A stretch of 64,000 bases of DNA from a bacterium HR11 (GTDB lineage: Bacteria; Acidobacteriota; HRBIN11), in the NCBI GenBank assembly GCA_002898535.1, contig BEHN01000015.1:1-64000 (forward strand). The letters run 5' to 3'. The translations under genes were made by a program, and so were the position numbers. Of the stretch, positions 8,693-17,493 are shown piece by piece (within the stretch, counting starts at the first letter, position 1; every line of letters starts with the position of its first letter). The notes under the pieces are model-generated. The model saw nothing but the letters and a program-made list of their open reading frames with translations. It was not told the origin of the DNA and searched no databases.

Positions 8693-10186
8693 GTGCGGAG
8701 TTTTCCGATCTATTTGGCGCTGGGATGGTTCTTGCTGGCCCTGGCCGTCCGGGGGGCCTTCCTGACGAGCCATCGGGACCGAGACTGGCCGTACAGTATC
8801 TTTTACTACGTCGACAGCATGGCCTACTACCGGTACGCCGAGGGCCTGGCCCGGGGCACGCTGGCCGACGCTGAGGTTCTTTATCACCCACCGTTGACGG
8901 GCTGGTTCACATGGCTTCAATTCCGTCTTTGGGGCCTTCCGCCGGCGCCGGGGTGGCGCTACAAGCTGGGCTTTGCAGTCGTCAACGCCTTCACGGTGGC
9001 CCTCACCTACGCATGTCTCCGACGATGGGGCTTTCCCGGGCTCGCCCCCTGGGCGGCCCTCTGGCTGGCCTTTTCCTTCGCCATGCTGGAGGTGTCCGCG
9101 ACGCCGAACGCCGAGACGTTGTATACGGCGGGCCTTCTGCTGACGCTGGGCGCCCTCATGGAGGGGCATGCCCGACCCGGCCTGGCGTGGGGCCTGCTGG
9201 CCGGCGTCATCGGCGGGGTGACCAGCCTGGCCCGGGCCGAGCATCTCAGCCTGTTCGTCTTGCTGAGCGCCTATCTGACGCTCCGAGACCGGACCCGGTG
9301 GTCCCGGGCTCGGCGTCTTTGGCTGGCCGGTCTGGTCCTGGGTCTCTTGGTCGTATTGGTTCCGTGGACCCTCTACACGGCGACGGCCCTGCGCCGGATC
9401 AACGGCCAGTTACGGTCGACGGGGGTGCCGCCTATCCGGTCCTGGGCCCTCATCACTCAGTACGACGCCTTCAACTTTGCGCTGGCCAATCATCCCCAGG
9501 CCGACGGGGGCTTTGACCCCGCCTTGGTCCCGACGGCCGCCCGTACGGGCCGGCTGTCCCTGACCGATCCCGTGGCCCGGCTTTACTACGACACCGGGTA
9601 CCGTCTGGGCTGGCAGTGGATTCAGGAGGACCCGGCGCGGTTTGGCCGTCTCGTCCTGCGGAAGGTCGGCCGCTGGCTGAGCGGGCTTTCCCTGGGATGG
9701 GGCGTCAGCGACTGGCCCGGCGGCCTGGCGGGCGTCCGCTACGCGGCGGATGCCTTCGTCCCGGACCGGCGGTGGCTTCAGTGGCCCCTCCTGGTCGCCT
9801 TTGGAGCGGGGCTAATCGTCGGACTTCGGCGTTTTCCGCCCCTGGGACCCTTGTTGGCCCTCGTCGTCCTGCATCGGCTCGCCGTCACGGTGCTCTTTTT
9901 CGGGTACGCCCGAAACATGATCGTCATCTATCCGGGCGTCGTCATCCTGAGCCTCTGGGGGGTGACGGCCCTGGGACGGCCCCTCGGGAAGGCATTCCGA
10001 CTTTCGGTCTCGCCCCGATGGGCTCGACTCGGATGGGCGGCCCTCATGGGGGTCCTGACAGTCCACACCTTCCTGCACGCGGGGGCCCTCCGGAACTACA
10101 TGGCCTCGGGACCGGCCGACGAACGGGGCAAGATCATTCAAGACGCGACCGTTCGCCTCTGGCCGGCCCCCGATGCTCGACCGTAG
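8693..10186 (+). CDS. Polytopic membrane protein, GT39/ArnT-like
   Basis: A 497-residue integral membrane protein with about ten hydrophobic segments, beginning with YLALGWFLLALAVRGAFL. The first extracytoplasmic loop has D-x-x-Y-Y-R-Y-A-E-G (residues ~43-52), which resembles the Asp-containing loop of GT-C glycosyltransferases of the PMT/ArnT (family 39) type, followed by HPPLTGWFTWLQ. Such enzymes move sugars from polyprenyl carriers to proteins or lipids. The acceptor is unknown. GTG 8693 is used; its leader is an octad repeat and the ribosome binding site is weak, so the true start may be somewhat different. The neighbouring patatin gene is convergent. Confidence 0.7.
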   Translation: MRSFPIYLALGWFLLALAVRGAFLTSHRDRDWPYSIFYYVDSMAYYRYAEGLARGTLADAEVLYHPPLTGWFTWLQFRLWGLPPAPGWRYKLGFAVVNAFTVALTYACLRRWGFPGLAPWAALWLAFSFAMLEVSATPNAETLYTAGLLLTLGALMEGHARPGLAWGLLAGVIGGVTSLARAEHLSLFVLLSAYLTLRDRTRWSRARRLWLAGLVLGLLVVLVPWTLYTATALRRINGQLRSTGVPPIRSWALITQYDAFNFALANHPQADGGFDPALVPTAARTGRLSLTDPVARLYYDTGYRLGWQWIQEDPARFGRLVLRKVGRWLSGLSLGWGVSDWPGGLAGVRYAADAFVPDRRWLQWPLLVAFGAGLIVGLRRFPPLGPLLALVVLHRLAVTVLFFGYARNMIVIYPGVVILSLWGVTALGRPLGKAFRLSVSPRWARLGWAALMGVLTVHTFLHAGALRNYMASGPADERGKIIQDATVRLWPAPDARP

Positions 10187-10229
10187 GGCCCGGGCGCCCG
10201 CCTGGAGCCGGCCATCTCCATGGATTCCT

Positions 10230-11378
10230 CTATCCCACGTGGACCGTCAAGGTGGCGTCGGCCCGAGGGCCTGAGGCCTCGATCCAGGCGCGCCAACCCC
10301 GGACGTCCCCTTGTTCCGGGAGGCCCCGCGTCCGCAGGAACGACCGAAATCGCTCGACGAGCTGGCGGCCCTTGGCCCGGCCGTGCTCCCGAAGCTGACG
10401 CCGGACCGAGACCCGTTCGAAGTCCAGGGCGTCCAGGCCGAAAGTCGTGTCCGGCCATACGACGACGATGGGGAGCCGCAGGGGCGGCGTCCCAGGACTC
10501 GACCGGGCCAGCTCGTTGAGGACCTCCGCCACCTCGACGTCGTTGCGGATGATCTCGTTGACCATGATCTCGGTCCCCCGGCCGGCGATGTCCGTGATCC
10601 GGGGCGGTCGGGGGCCGTCCCACGGGGGCGTCTCCCGCGGCGAGGCGTTGACGACGAGGATCAATTCGGGCTGGCAGATTTCACGCCGGGCCGCCAGAAA
10701 CGGGGCGCTCAGGGGCGTGACGTCCCGGAGGCCGCCGTCCACGAAGAGGTGGGCCCCGACCTCGACGGGCGGGAACATCGTCGGCATCGACGCCGAGGCC
10801 AGGACGAAGTCCACGACGTGGTCCGGGATCGAGCCGGGCCGGCCCCGCTCAAGGGTCAGGGCCAGGGTGCCCTTGTACCGTTCTTGACCGACCCGGACGA
10901 ACCGCTCGTCGTTGCTGACGAGGTAGTACCGGCCGTCCGTCAGGGACGTGACGCCGACGGCCCAGATACACCCGTGGCGGGCCGAATCGGCCAGCCGGTC
11001 CCAGGAGACCGCCGCCTCGATAAGCTTTCGGAGGGGTGCCGCATCGTGGAGGCTCGGCCGCTTCAAGAGCCCGGGCAAGGCCAGCAGGAGGCGGACCTTA
11101 TTCAGGAGGCCCTCCGTATTGCGGGGGATGCGACTCGTGTAGACCTGGTCGTTGCGCTCGATGCCGTCCCATACGGCCCGGAGCGCTCGGACGCCTTCCG
11201 AGAAGTCCGGATACTGGGCCAGACAGGTCGCGTTCAAGGCCCCGACGGACACGCCCGTGAAGAAGCAGAACCGAAGGTCCAGCCGGGCCTCGTCCAGGGC
11301 CTCCAGGAAGCCGACCTGGAACTCCCCCTTGGCACCGCCGCCGCTGAGGACGAGCGCCACCGAAACAGGCATGGCCAT
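10230..11378 (-). CDS. Patatin-like phospholipase/acyl hydrolase
   Basis: A 382-residue patatin-domain protein. The oxyanion loop LSGGGAKGEFQVG lies near the N-terminus, the nucleophile elbow GVSVGAL has its Ser at about residue 44, and the catalytic Asp is in FVDGGLRDVTPL at about residue 214; these make the Ser-Asp dyad of the family. There is no signal peptide, so it is probably a cytoplasmic or membrane-peripheral lipase. The C-terminal ~100 residues (LDALDFERVSVRRQLREHGR and on) are arginine-rich and outside the core. Two nearby ATGs (11378 and 11372) are possible starts. It follows topA on the same strand, separated by a perfect stem-loop repeat. Confidence 0.85.
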   Translation of the reverse strand: MAMPVSVALVLSGGGAKGEFQVGFLEALDEARLDLRFCFFTGVSVGALNATCLAQYPDFSEGVRALRAVWDGIERNDQVYTSRIPRNTEGLLNKVRLLLALPGLLKRPSLHDAAPLRKLIEAAVSWDRLADSARHGCIWAVGVTSLTDGRYYLVSNDERFVRVGQERYKGTLALTLERGRPGSIPDHVVDFVLASASMPTMFPPVEVGAHLFVDGGLRDVTPLSAPFLAARREICQPELILVVNASPRETPPWDGPRPPRITDIAGRGTEIMVNEIIRNDVEVAEVLNELARSSPGTPPLRLPIVVVWPDTTFGLDALDFERVSVRRQLREHGRAKGRQLVERFRSFLRTRGLPEQGDVRGWRAWIEASGPRADATLTVHVG

Positions 11379-11394
11379 GGATCCATGTATGGCG

Positions 11395-11435
11395 AGTCGC
11401 GAACGGCGAACAGTCCTCGGTCGCCGTTCGCGACT
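11395..11435. repeat. Perfect 14-bp stem-loop, CGCCATTC family
   Basis: AGTCGCGAACGGCG (11395-11408) is exactly complementary to CGCCGTTCGCGACT (11422-11435) with a 13-base loop. The words belong to the CGCCATTC/GGCGAATG family seen at 33810-33895 and 35985. It lies downstream of topA and upstream of the patatin gene on the minus strand and may act as a terminator or attenuator, but no U-tract follows. Confidence 0.75.
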
Positions 11436-11448
11436 ACACTATGCGTCA

Positions 11449-13908
11449 TCATTTTGATTTCGAAGTCGCGCCCCGAGGGGGCCGTTCAGACGCCGTAGTA
11501 GCGGCCGGGGCCTTGCGGACGCTCCGGGCGCAAGTCGGCCGGACGCAGACGGTTCGCCGGCCGAATCGGACCTGATAGGGTGCACCGCAGGCCGGACACG
11601 CCTTTCGGACGATCGTCCCGGAGAAGGAAAAGCTACAGGCCGGATAGCGACTACAGCCATAGAACAGCCGACGACGCTTGGCGGACGAGGCGTTGGCCTT
11701 CCGGGCGAAACGGGCGACCATCTCGCCGGGACAGCCGTCGGCCAGGCACGGGACGTCGGCATAGAGGGGCGCCGTCGCCTTGCAATCCGGCTCGGTACAC
11801 CGGTAGTAGTACCCGTAGGGGCCCGACCGGAGGACGATGGGGGCGTGGCCGGCCGAGCACGTGCGGTCGGTCCGGACGGCCGGCCAAGACGTGCCGTGAA
11901 CGGCCCGGATTTGGCAGACGGCGCATTCCAGGACGGTATCCCGCCGGTCCTTCCGCAGGGTCATCGGGCGCCCGCATCGGGGGCAGGCCGGGGTCGCCGT
12001 AGCGGCGGGTGCTTCTTCGTCGGACCGGGCCTCCGCGGGGGGCGGCGTCAGGGCCGCCTCGTAGTCGGCCTTGTAGGTACAGCCCTCGGCCTGGCGGCTA
12101 CAGTAGAGAAATCCCCCGTTCCGGCTCCACCGCAGGATGAGTCGCCCCTCCCCGCAGGCCGGGCAGGGCGTCGAAAGTTCGACGCCCTGTTTGTAAGACG
12201 GCATGTCCTTCTGGGCCTGCCGGAGCTGACGGAGGAGGACCTGATAGAAGGCCTGCAAGATTTCCTGACGGCGCTTTTTCCCCGTCTCGACCTCGTCGAG
12301 GGAGGCCTCCATTCGGGCCGTGTAGTCGTAATCCATCATGTCGGGGAAAAACTTCTCCAGGAGGTCGCAGACGAGCCGACCCAGGGCGGTCGGTCGGAAG
12401 AACTGACGGTCTTTCACGACGTAGTCCCGGTTCTGGATGATGGACACGATGGTCGCATACGTGCTGGGACGACCGATCCCACGCCGTTCGAGCTCCCGGA
12501 TGAGGGTCGCCTCCGTGTAGCGAGGCGGCGGCTGGGTGAAGTTCTGCTTGACCTCTAAGTCCCGGAGGGTGAGGACCTCGCCTTCTTTCAAAGGCGGGAG
12601 CCGCTCGGCGTCGGCTTCCGGCTCCTCGGTCTCGGGGAGTTCCTCCTGGTACAGCCGTAGATAGCCCGGGTAGACGAGGACCTCGCCGCGGGCCTCGAGC
12701 TCGTAGTCACCGGCCCGGACCGTCACGGTCGTGACGTCGACCTCGGCGTCGGCCATCTGGCTGGCGACGAACCGCTTCCAGATGAGTTCATACAGGCGGG
12801 CCTCGTCGGGCGAGAGGTGGGGTCGGACGACGTCCGGCGTGAGGTCCACGTGGGTCGGCCGGATGGCCTCGTGGGCGTCCTGGGCGTCGGCCTTGGCCTT
12901 AAACCGACGGGGCGTCGCCGGGAGGTCCCGGGCGCCAAAGTGTTCCCGGATGAAGGCCCGGGCCGCCTGGATGGCTTCCTCGGAGATGCGGACGCTGTCG
13001 GTCCGCATGTAGGTGATCAGACCCATCCGGCCCTGCGGAAGGTCCACGCCCTCGTAGAGGCGTTGGGCGATGGCCATCGTCTTCTGGGCCGACCACCGCC
13101 ACCGCTGGGCGGCCGCCTGCTGGAGCTTGGCCGTGATGAACGGCGGAGGCGGCGTGCGGTGCTTGCGCCTTTTCTCGACCCGCAGGACGACGTACTCGGC
13201 CGACCGAAGGGCCTGCTCGGTCGCCCGAGCGGCCGCTTCGTCGGGTAACTGGATTTTCCGACCGGCCTGACGGACGAGGCGGACCCAAAAGGCGGGTCGG
13301 CCGTCCGGCTGGACGAGGGCCCGGATCGTCCAGTACTCCTGGGGGACGAACCGCTCGATCTCCCGCTCTCGTTCGACGATCAGCCGGAGGGCGACCGACT
13401 GGACGCGGCCGGCGCTCAGACCCCGCCAGACCTTGTCCCACAGGAGGGGACTGATCTGATAGCCGACGAGGCGGTCGAGAATCCGACGGGCAAACTGCGC
13501 TTCCACGAGGTTCGGGTCGATCTCCCGGGGCTCCCTCAGGGCCTCGGCGACGCCCCGCTGGGTAATCTCCCGAAGCCAGACCCGGGCGATGGGTTTGCCG
13601 AGAGGCTCGAGTTCCTGGGCGATATGATAGCTGATGGCCTCCCCCTCCCGGTCGGGGTCCGTCGCCAGGAGGATGCGGTCGACGGCCTGGGCCGCTTCTT
13701 TCAACTCCTTCAAGACGGGGCCCCGGCCCTCGACGACGACCCACTGGGGCTCAAAGTCCTTCTCGACCTGCACGCCCAGCTTGTTTTTCGGCAGGTCCTT
13801 CACGTGGCCCTTCGAGGCCCGGACGACGTAGCCGGGCCCGAGATACCGGGCCAGCGTCCGGGCCTTGGCGGGCGACTCGACGATGACCAGCGTTTTGGAT
13901 TCAGCCAT
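11449..13908 (-). CDS. topA: DNA topoisomerase I (type IA) with zinc-finger tail
   Basis: An 819-residue topoisomerase that relaxes negative supercoils. The N-terminal Toprim domain shows VIVESPAKARTL, SKGHVKDLP and LLATDPDREGEAI. The active-site tyrosine is in GLITYMRTDSVRIS at about residue 300, and GRGIGRPSTYATI-type signatures (RRGIGRPSTYATIV) and AGRVQSVALRLI are present. From about residue 590 there are several C4 zinc-ribbon modules (CPACG, CPRCG, CSAGH, CLADGCPG, CPACGAPYQ), more than the minimal enzyme needs. The length is typical of bacterial TopA. ATG 13908 opens MAESKTLVIVESPAK. The protein ends in a basic low-complexity tail. Confidence 0.96.
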   Translation of the reverse strand: MAESKTLVIVESPAKARTLARYLGPGYVVRASKGHVKDLPKNKLGVQVEKDFEPQWVVVEGRGPVLKELKEAAQAVDRILLATDPDREGEAISYHIAQELEPLGKPIARVWLREITQRGVAEALREPREIDPNLVEAQFARRILDRLVGYQISPLLWDKVWRGLSAGRVQSVALRLIVEREREIERFVPQEYWTIRALVQPDGRPAFWVRLVRQAGRKIQLPDEAAARATEQALRSAEYVVLRVEKRRKHRTPPPPFITAKLQQAAAQRWRWSAQKTMAIAQRLYEGVDLPQGRMGLITYMRTDSVRISEEAIQAARAFIREHFGARDLPATPRRFKAKADAQDAHEAIRPTHVDLTPDVVRPHLSPDEARLYELIWKRFVASQMADAEVDVTTVTVRAGDYELEARGEVLVYPGYLRLYQEELPETEEPEADAERLPPLKEGEVLTLRDLEVKQNFTQPPPRYTEATLIRELERRGIGRPSTYATIVSIIQNRDYVVKDRQFFRPTALGRLVCDLLEKFFPDMMDYDYTARMEASLDEVETGKKRRQEILQAFYQVLLRQLRQAQKDMPSYKQGVELSTPCPACGEGRLILRWSRNGGFLYCSRQAEGCTYKADYEAALTPPPAEARSDEEAPAATATPACPRCGRPMTLRKDRRDTVLECAVCQIRAVHGTSWPAVRTDRTCSAGHAPIVLRSGPYGYYYRCTEPDCKATAPLYADVPCLADGCPGEMVARFARKANASSAKRRRLFYGCSRYPACSFSFSGTIVRKACPACGAPYQVRFGRRTVCVRPTCARSVRKAPAATTASERPPRGATSKSK

Positions 13909-13914
13909 ACGGGA

Positions 13915-14187
13915 TTCCCTCGGGAAATCGGCACTCCGGGAATTCGGGAGTCCGAAGATTCATCCTCATCCCAGCTCCACTCGCCGGCGAACGGGGCTGA
14001 AATGAAAACGGCCTATCGGCCGAACGGCCGAACTCCCCGATTCCCGGACCCCCGGATGACCCTTCGCGACCCGGGGACGGCCGGGGTATGGGGATCATAG
14101 GCCAAACCGGCGGACTTGGCCAGGGAAGCCTCAGGGGAAGGTGGGATGAGACGTAGCGATGCCCTTCGGTCGGGCCGGCCTCCGGTC
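13915..14187. repeat. TTCGGGAA octad foldback and unassigned spacer
   Basis: Upstream of topA, a left arm (CTCGGGAAATCGGCACTCCG and following octads) faces a right arm at 14030-14062 (CCGAACGGCCGAACTCCCCG and following) around ~80 bp of unique sequence. The remaining 14063-14187, up to the end of the phosphomannomutase gene, holds no ORF or structure I can name. Confidence 0.65.
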
Positions 14188-15591
14188 CTAATGACCCATC
14201 GGGGAGCCCGTCGTCGGGACGCCGAAGGCCCGGAGCGTAGCGTACACGACCCCGTAAATCTCGTCCTGAATCCGCCGGAGGGCTTCTTCGGAAAGGGCCT
14301 CAAACCGCAGGACCAGGGCCGGCTGAGTATTAGACGCACGCACGAGACCCCACCCGTCGTCGTACTTGACCCGGACGCCGTCGACGTCGACGAGAGGCCG
14401 GCCGAGCCGACGGAAATGGTCCGTGACCCGCTCGACGACCCGGAACTTGACCTCGTCGGGACAGTAGACCCGGATCTCAGGCGTCGCATACGTCTTCGGC
14501 AGGTCGGCCAGGAAGGCCGAGAGGGGTTGCTGGCTGTGGGAGAGGATCTCGATCAGACGGGCGCCGGCGTAGATGGCGTCGTCGTAGCCGAAGTAGCGGT
14601 CGCCAAAAAACATGTGGCCGCTCATCTCGCCGGCCAGGGGCGCCGCCAGTTCCCGCATCTTGGCCTTGATCAGGGAGTGACCGGCCTTCCACATCACGGG
14701 AATTCCGCGCAGACGCTCGATCTCCCATTCCAGGAGGAGCGTACACTTGACCTCAAAGATGATGGGCACGTCCCGTTGGATGCTCAAGAGGTCCCGGGCG
14801 AAGATGATCAAAAGCTGGTCCCCCCAGATGATCTCGCCCCGTTCGTCGACGACCCCGATGCGGTCGGCATCGCCGTCGAAGCCAATCCCCAGGTCGGCCC
14901 CGACTTCCAGGACCCTGGCCCGGAGGTCCCGGATGTTTTCCGGGACGACCGGGTCGGGGTGGTGATTCGGGAATGAGCCGTCCATCTCGCAGTAGAGGCA
15001 CGTGACCTCGGCCCCCATCCGCTCGTACAGGACGGGTGCCACGGGGCCGGCCGTGCCGTTGCCGGCGTCGACGACGACCCGGACCCGCCGAGGGCCGACG
15101 TTCAGGTTGTCCAAGACGTGCTGGACGTACTGGCCGATGATGTCCGGCTCGGTCCGAAGCGACCCCGGCCCGTCGGCGATGAAGTCCCCTGACTCCATGA
15201 GTTGACGGACTTCCTGGATCTGGGGCCCGTACAGGGTGTCCTTACCGACGCAGAGCTTGAAGCCGTTGAACTCGGGTGGGTTATGACTGGCCGTGATCTG
15301 GACGCCCCCCTGGACGGGCAGGACAAACAACGAGAAGTACAGGAGGGGTGTCGGCACGACGCCGACGTCGACGACGTCGCACCCGCTATCCATGAGGCCC
15401 CGGGCCAGCGCCCGAAATAAGGGCTCGGAGCTGTGGCGGCAGTCCCGCCCGACGGCCAAGACATGCCGCATGCGGCGACGTACATAAGTCCCGAAGGCCC
15501 GGCCCAGGGCGTAGGCAAAGTCCTCGTCGATGTCCGAACCGACGACGCCCCGGATATCATATTCCCGAAAGATCAAAGGATTCCATTTCAC
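14188..15591 (-). CDS. Phosphomannomutase/phosphoglucomutase
   Basis: A 467-residue alpha-D-phosphohexomutase of the AlgC/ManB type, interconverting hexose 6- and 1-phosphates for sugar-nucleotide supply. The N-terminal FREYDIRGVVG motif, the phospho-serine loop ITASHNPPEFNG (Ser ~101), the metal-binding loop GIGFDGDADRIG and the C-terminal phosphate-binding region (VRASNTQPALVLRFEA) are all intact. The four-domain length is normal. The substrate preference (mannose versus glucose) cannot be told from sequence alone. ATG 15591 begins MKWNPLIFREYDIRG as usual for the family. It probably supplies precursors for polysaccharide or glycoconjugate genes such as the glycosyltransferases in the window. 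Confidence 0.92.
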   Translation of the reverse strand: MKWNPLIFREYDIRGVVGSDIDEDFAYALGRAFGTYVRRRMRHVLAVGRDCRHSSEPLFRALARGLMDSGCDVVDVGVVPTPLLYFSLFVLPVQGGVQITASHNPPEFNGFKLCVGKDTLYGPQIQEVRQLMESGDFIADGPGSLRTEPDIIGQYVQHVLDNLNVGPRRVRVVVDAGNGTAGPVAPVLYERMGAEVTCLYCEMDGSFPNHHPDPVVPENIRDLRARVLEVGADLGIGFDGDADRIGVVDERGEIIWGDQLLIIFARDLLSIQRDVPIIFEVKCTLLLEWEIERLRGIPVMWKAGHSLIKAKMRELAAPLAGEMSGHMFFGDRYFGYDDAIYAGARLIEILSHSQQPLSAFLADLPKTYATPEIRVYCPDEVKFRVVERVTDHFRRLGRPLVDVDGVRVKYDDGWGLVRASNTQPALVLRFEALSEEALRRIQDEIYGVVYATLRAFGVPTTGSPMGH

Positions 15592-15614
15592 GGCGGCCGC
15601 CCTGCGAGAGTACT

Positions 15615-15724
15615 ACGAGGTATGAGATGCAGAATATAGGGTACCAGATGCAGGATGCAAGGTGTTGAATGTCGGGTTTTTAGGGGGACCAGGCAAAGCC
15701 TGATCCCTGACCCTAAACACCGGA
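15615..15724. repeat. GATGCAG heptads and GACACCC-family arms
   Basis: GATGCAGAATATAGG and AGATGCAGGATGCAAGGTG (7-bp words) run into GGTGTTGAATGTCGGGTTT facing ACCCTAAACACCGGACACCC at 15709-15729. The spacer lies between phosphomannomutase and the lipoprotein gene, which share a strand. Confidence 0.7.
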
Positions 15725-15741
15725 CACCCCCACCGGGGGTG
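15725..15741. terminator. Perfect 7-bp GC hairpin after the lipoprotein gene
   Basis: CACCCCC and GGGGGTG are separated by three bases, six bases downstream of the lipoprotein stop on the minus strand. The stem is very GC-rich, but no U-tract follows, so Rho-independent termination is uncertain; it could be an mRNA 3'-end stabiliser. Confidence 0.45.
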
Positions 15742-15746
15742 GGCGG

Positions 15747-16733
15747 CTATGGCTGGACGGCGGCCTCGGCCTCCATCCGCTGACGGACCCGCTCGATGGC
15801 CGCCCGGACTCGCCGGTCGCCGCCAGCCTGGCGAGCCGCCTGAGTGAACCATGATAGGGCTTCTCGGAGGTTCCCGGTCGCCTCCGCACAGACGCCCAGA
15901 TTGTATAGGACTGGGACGGCCAAGGGAGCCCGTTCGTAAGCACGCCGCCAGTCTTCACAGGCCCGGTCGAGTCGGCCATCCCGAGCCCATCGGATACCTC
16001 CCTCGAGGAGGCCTCGCGCTTCGGGGTCCGGGACGGCTTCCTCATCGGTCATGAGGGGAATCCGCACGACGGCGTAGCGAGGCGCTACGTCCGTCAAGAA
16101 TTCATCGAGGGCCCATTGCCGGGCCGCTCGCAGGAGCTCGCCCGGGGTCGGGAGGGTTTCCCGGCGGTCTGGGCAAGCCCGCCGGGCGGCCGTTCCCCGG
16201 ATGTCCCGGCTGTAGACGACGCGACCCGTGGCGACGTCGATCAGGCGGGGAATAAAAACGAATATCGCCTTTCGCTCGATGCAGTAAACCGGAACGGACT
16301 CGTAGCGGACGCACTTCTTCCCCTCCCACTGGACACACTCCCGACGCTGTTCTGTGTATGGTTGATCGTCTACGTCCGCGACGGTCACGGTCCCCGTATA
16401 AAGACCTTCGACACCGAAACGCCGGCCCCATCGGGCCAATTCACCGGGGTCGCCGGATAACTGAGCCGGGAGACTCTCCGGAGCCCGGACCGAAAAGTAG
16501 GGCCGCCCTTCGACCCAAAGGCCCTTCAGGCGAGTCTCGATCTCAGCGGCCAGGGCGTATCCCTCAGGACCTGCCATAGGTAGGACGACCACGTTCCGGT
16601 ACCGGACGGCCTCGGGATACCGGGCTGGCAGGAGGACCTGCGTCTTCACGGCTGGGCCTGCACATCCGAGGACGCCGAGCAGGCTGATGACGCCGCCGAT
16701 GGTCCACCCTGCATAATCCCTGTAAAGAGGCAT
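15747..16733 (-). CDS. Outer-membrane-type lipoprotein with TPR repeats
   Basis: A 328-residue protein with a signal peptide ending in the lipobox LGVLGC (Cys24). Residues ~45-130 (YRNVVVLPMAGPEG, GVEGLYTGTVTVADVDDQ) look like the nucleotide-free TolB_N/LpoB/CsgG-type fold in which a protein tests a variable set of envelope factors, but I cannot assign a family with certainty. A cysteine-rich stretch (RRECVQWEGKKCVRYESVPVYC) is unusual. The C-terminal ~90 residues contain TPR-like helices (GGIRWARDGRLDRACEDWRR and VPVLYNLGVCAEATGNLREA). It is probably an envelope assembly or scaffold lipoprotein. It sits alone, with repeats on both sides. Confidence 0.7.
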   Translation of the reverse strand: MPLYRDYAGWTIGGVISLLGVLGCAGPAVKTQVLLPARYPEAVRYRNVVVLPMAGPEGYALAAEIETRLKGLWVEGRPYFSVRAPESLPAQLSGDPGELARWGRRFGVEGLYTGTVTVADVDDQPYTEQRRECVQWEGKKCVRYESVPVYCIERKAIFVFIPRLIDVATGRVVYSRDIRGTAARRACPDRRETLPTPGELLRAARQWALDEFLTDVAPRYAVVRIPLMTDEEAVPDPEARGLLEGGIRWARDGRLDRACEDWRRAYERAPLAVPVLYNLGVCAEATGNLREALSWFTQAARQAGGDRRVRAAIERVRQRMEAEAAVQP

Positions 16734-16762
16734 CCCTACACTCCATCGAACTCACCTCAAAA

Positions 16763-16783
16763 CCTTCTCCCTGGGGGAGAAGG
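16763..16783. repeat. CCTTCTCC hairpin
   Basis: CCTTCTCC and GGAGAAGG are separated by five bases just upstream of the lipoprotein gene, followed by CCGGGTGAGGG. Similar CCTTCTCC...GGGTGAGGG hairpins are widespread repetitive motifs in many high-GC bacterial genomes. The role here is unknown. Confidence 0.6.
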
Positions 16784-17020
16784 CCGGGTGAGGGCCTTGA
16801 TCCAGAGCTCCTTTCTCTGAGATCAGGGACTCTTGAGACGAGTTCATTGTTAGCTTGTATACTTTGGGAATCCGAGCAATTCGTCGTGAAGTAGCCGAAT
16901 TACCGAACGGCCGAATTCCCGAATTGCCAACGTGTTCAGTATACAGGGAAGCCATCCAGGATCCAACGGCCTGGGGACAGAGGGCCGACTCGGCGTTCAG
17001 TGCCGAATGCGAAGTGTGAA
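16784..17020. other. Spacer with octad patch, no gene seen
   Basis: This part of the 760-bp gap between the lipoprotein and flavin reductase genes has relatively AT-rich sequence at 16845-16870 (including TATACT), which could hold a promoter, but I found no well-spaced -35 element. TTCGGGAA-family octads (CCGAATTACCGAACGGCCGA and on) occupy 16890-16928. No ORF is convincing. Confidence 0.45.
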
Positions 17021-17357
17021 CAGATCCGTTCGGTTGGGAGAAATGCGTTTCCCCTCCGGGAAAACGGTGGCCCGGCGACCTCGATGTTTCAAGCTTCCTC
17101 CGGATGACCCGGCCAGGACGGGCGGTGCATGAGGGTGACGCCCGCAGGACGGCGGGCTCTCTCCGGAAGCCACCGGCATGACGGCCGGTGGGCCGGGGAT
17201 AGACGCCCGTCGCCCGACCGGCCCATCGGCCGACCTGCCGACTGCCCATCTGCCTATTCTGCCGACCTGCCCATCGGCCGACTGCTTGAAACATCGCGCT
17301 TTCGCGGAGGTACCCTTTCCGCTCTCCATCTCACTTCTCACCTCCCGAACAGCTCTG
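17021..17357. repeat. Foldback element copy C, CAGAGC-type inverted ends
   Basis: The left end is CAGATCCGTTCGGTTGGGAG and the right end is the inverted form terminating AGCTCTG. The element is largely the reverse complement of copy A (471-795): the arm with GGTGGCCCGGC...TTTCAAGC, the CCGGATGACCCGGCCA segment and the octads follow in mirrored order. It also carries GATAGACGCC and CCGGCATGACGGCCGGTG, the words found in the trpE upstream repeat. It contains no gene. Confidence 0.85.
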
Positions 17358-17364
17358 TTAACAC

Positions 17365-17415
17365 ACCGCATCTTGCATCCTGCATCCCGCATCCTGTATC
17401 CTGCGTCTTCTGCAC
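17365..17415. repeat. GCATCCT heptad array
   Basis: Seven consecutive 7-bp words of the form GCATCCT, GCATCCC, GTATCCT run from about 17368 to 17410. They are the reverse complement of the GATGCAG/GATGCAA family at 62060-62115 and 15625-15655. Confidence 0.8.
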
Positions 17416-17493
17416 TGAACCCCGTCCCCTCCAGCACGTCGTTGCCCTATCGAAGAGGCTGGCATGATGGCCAGCGTTCCGAGGAGGTCTCTC

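Noticed and set aside
16752-17294. A 180-residue minus-strand ORF before the flavin reductase
   Set aside because: It translates element C and flanking repeats; similar translations arise from element A.
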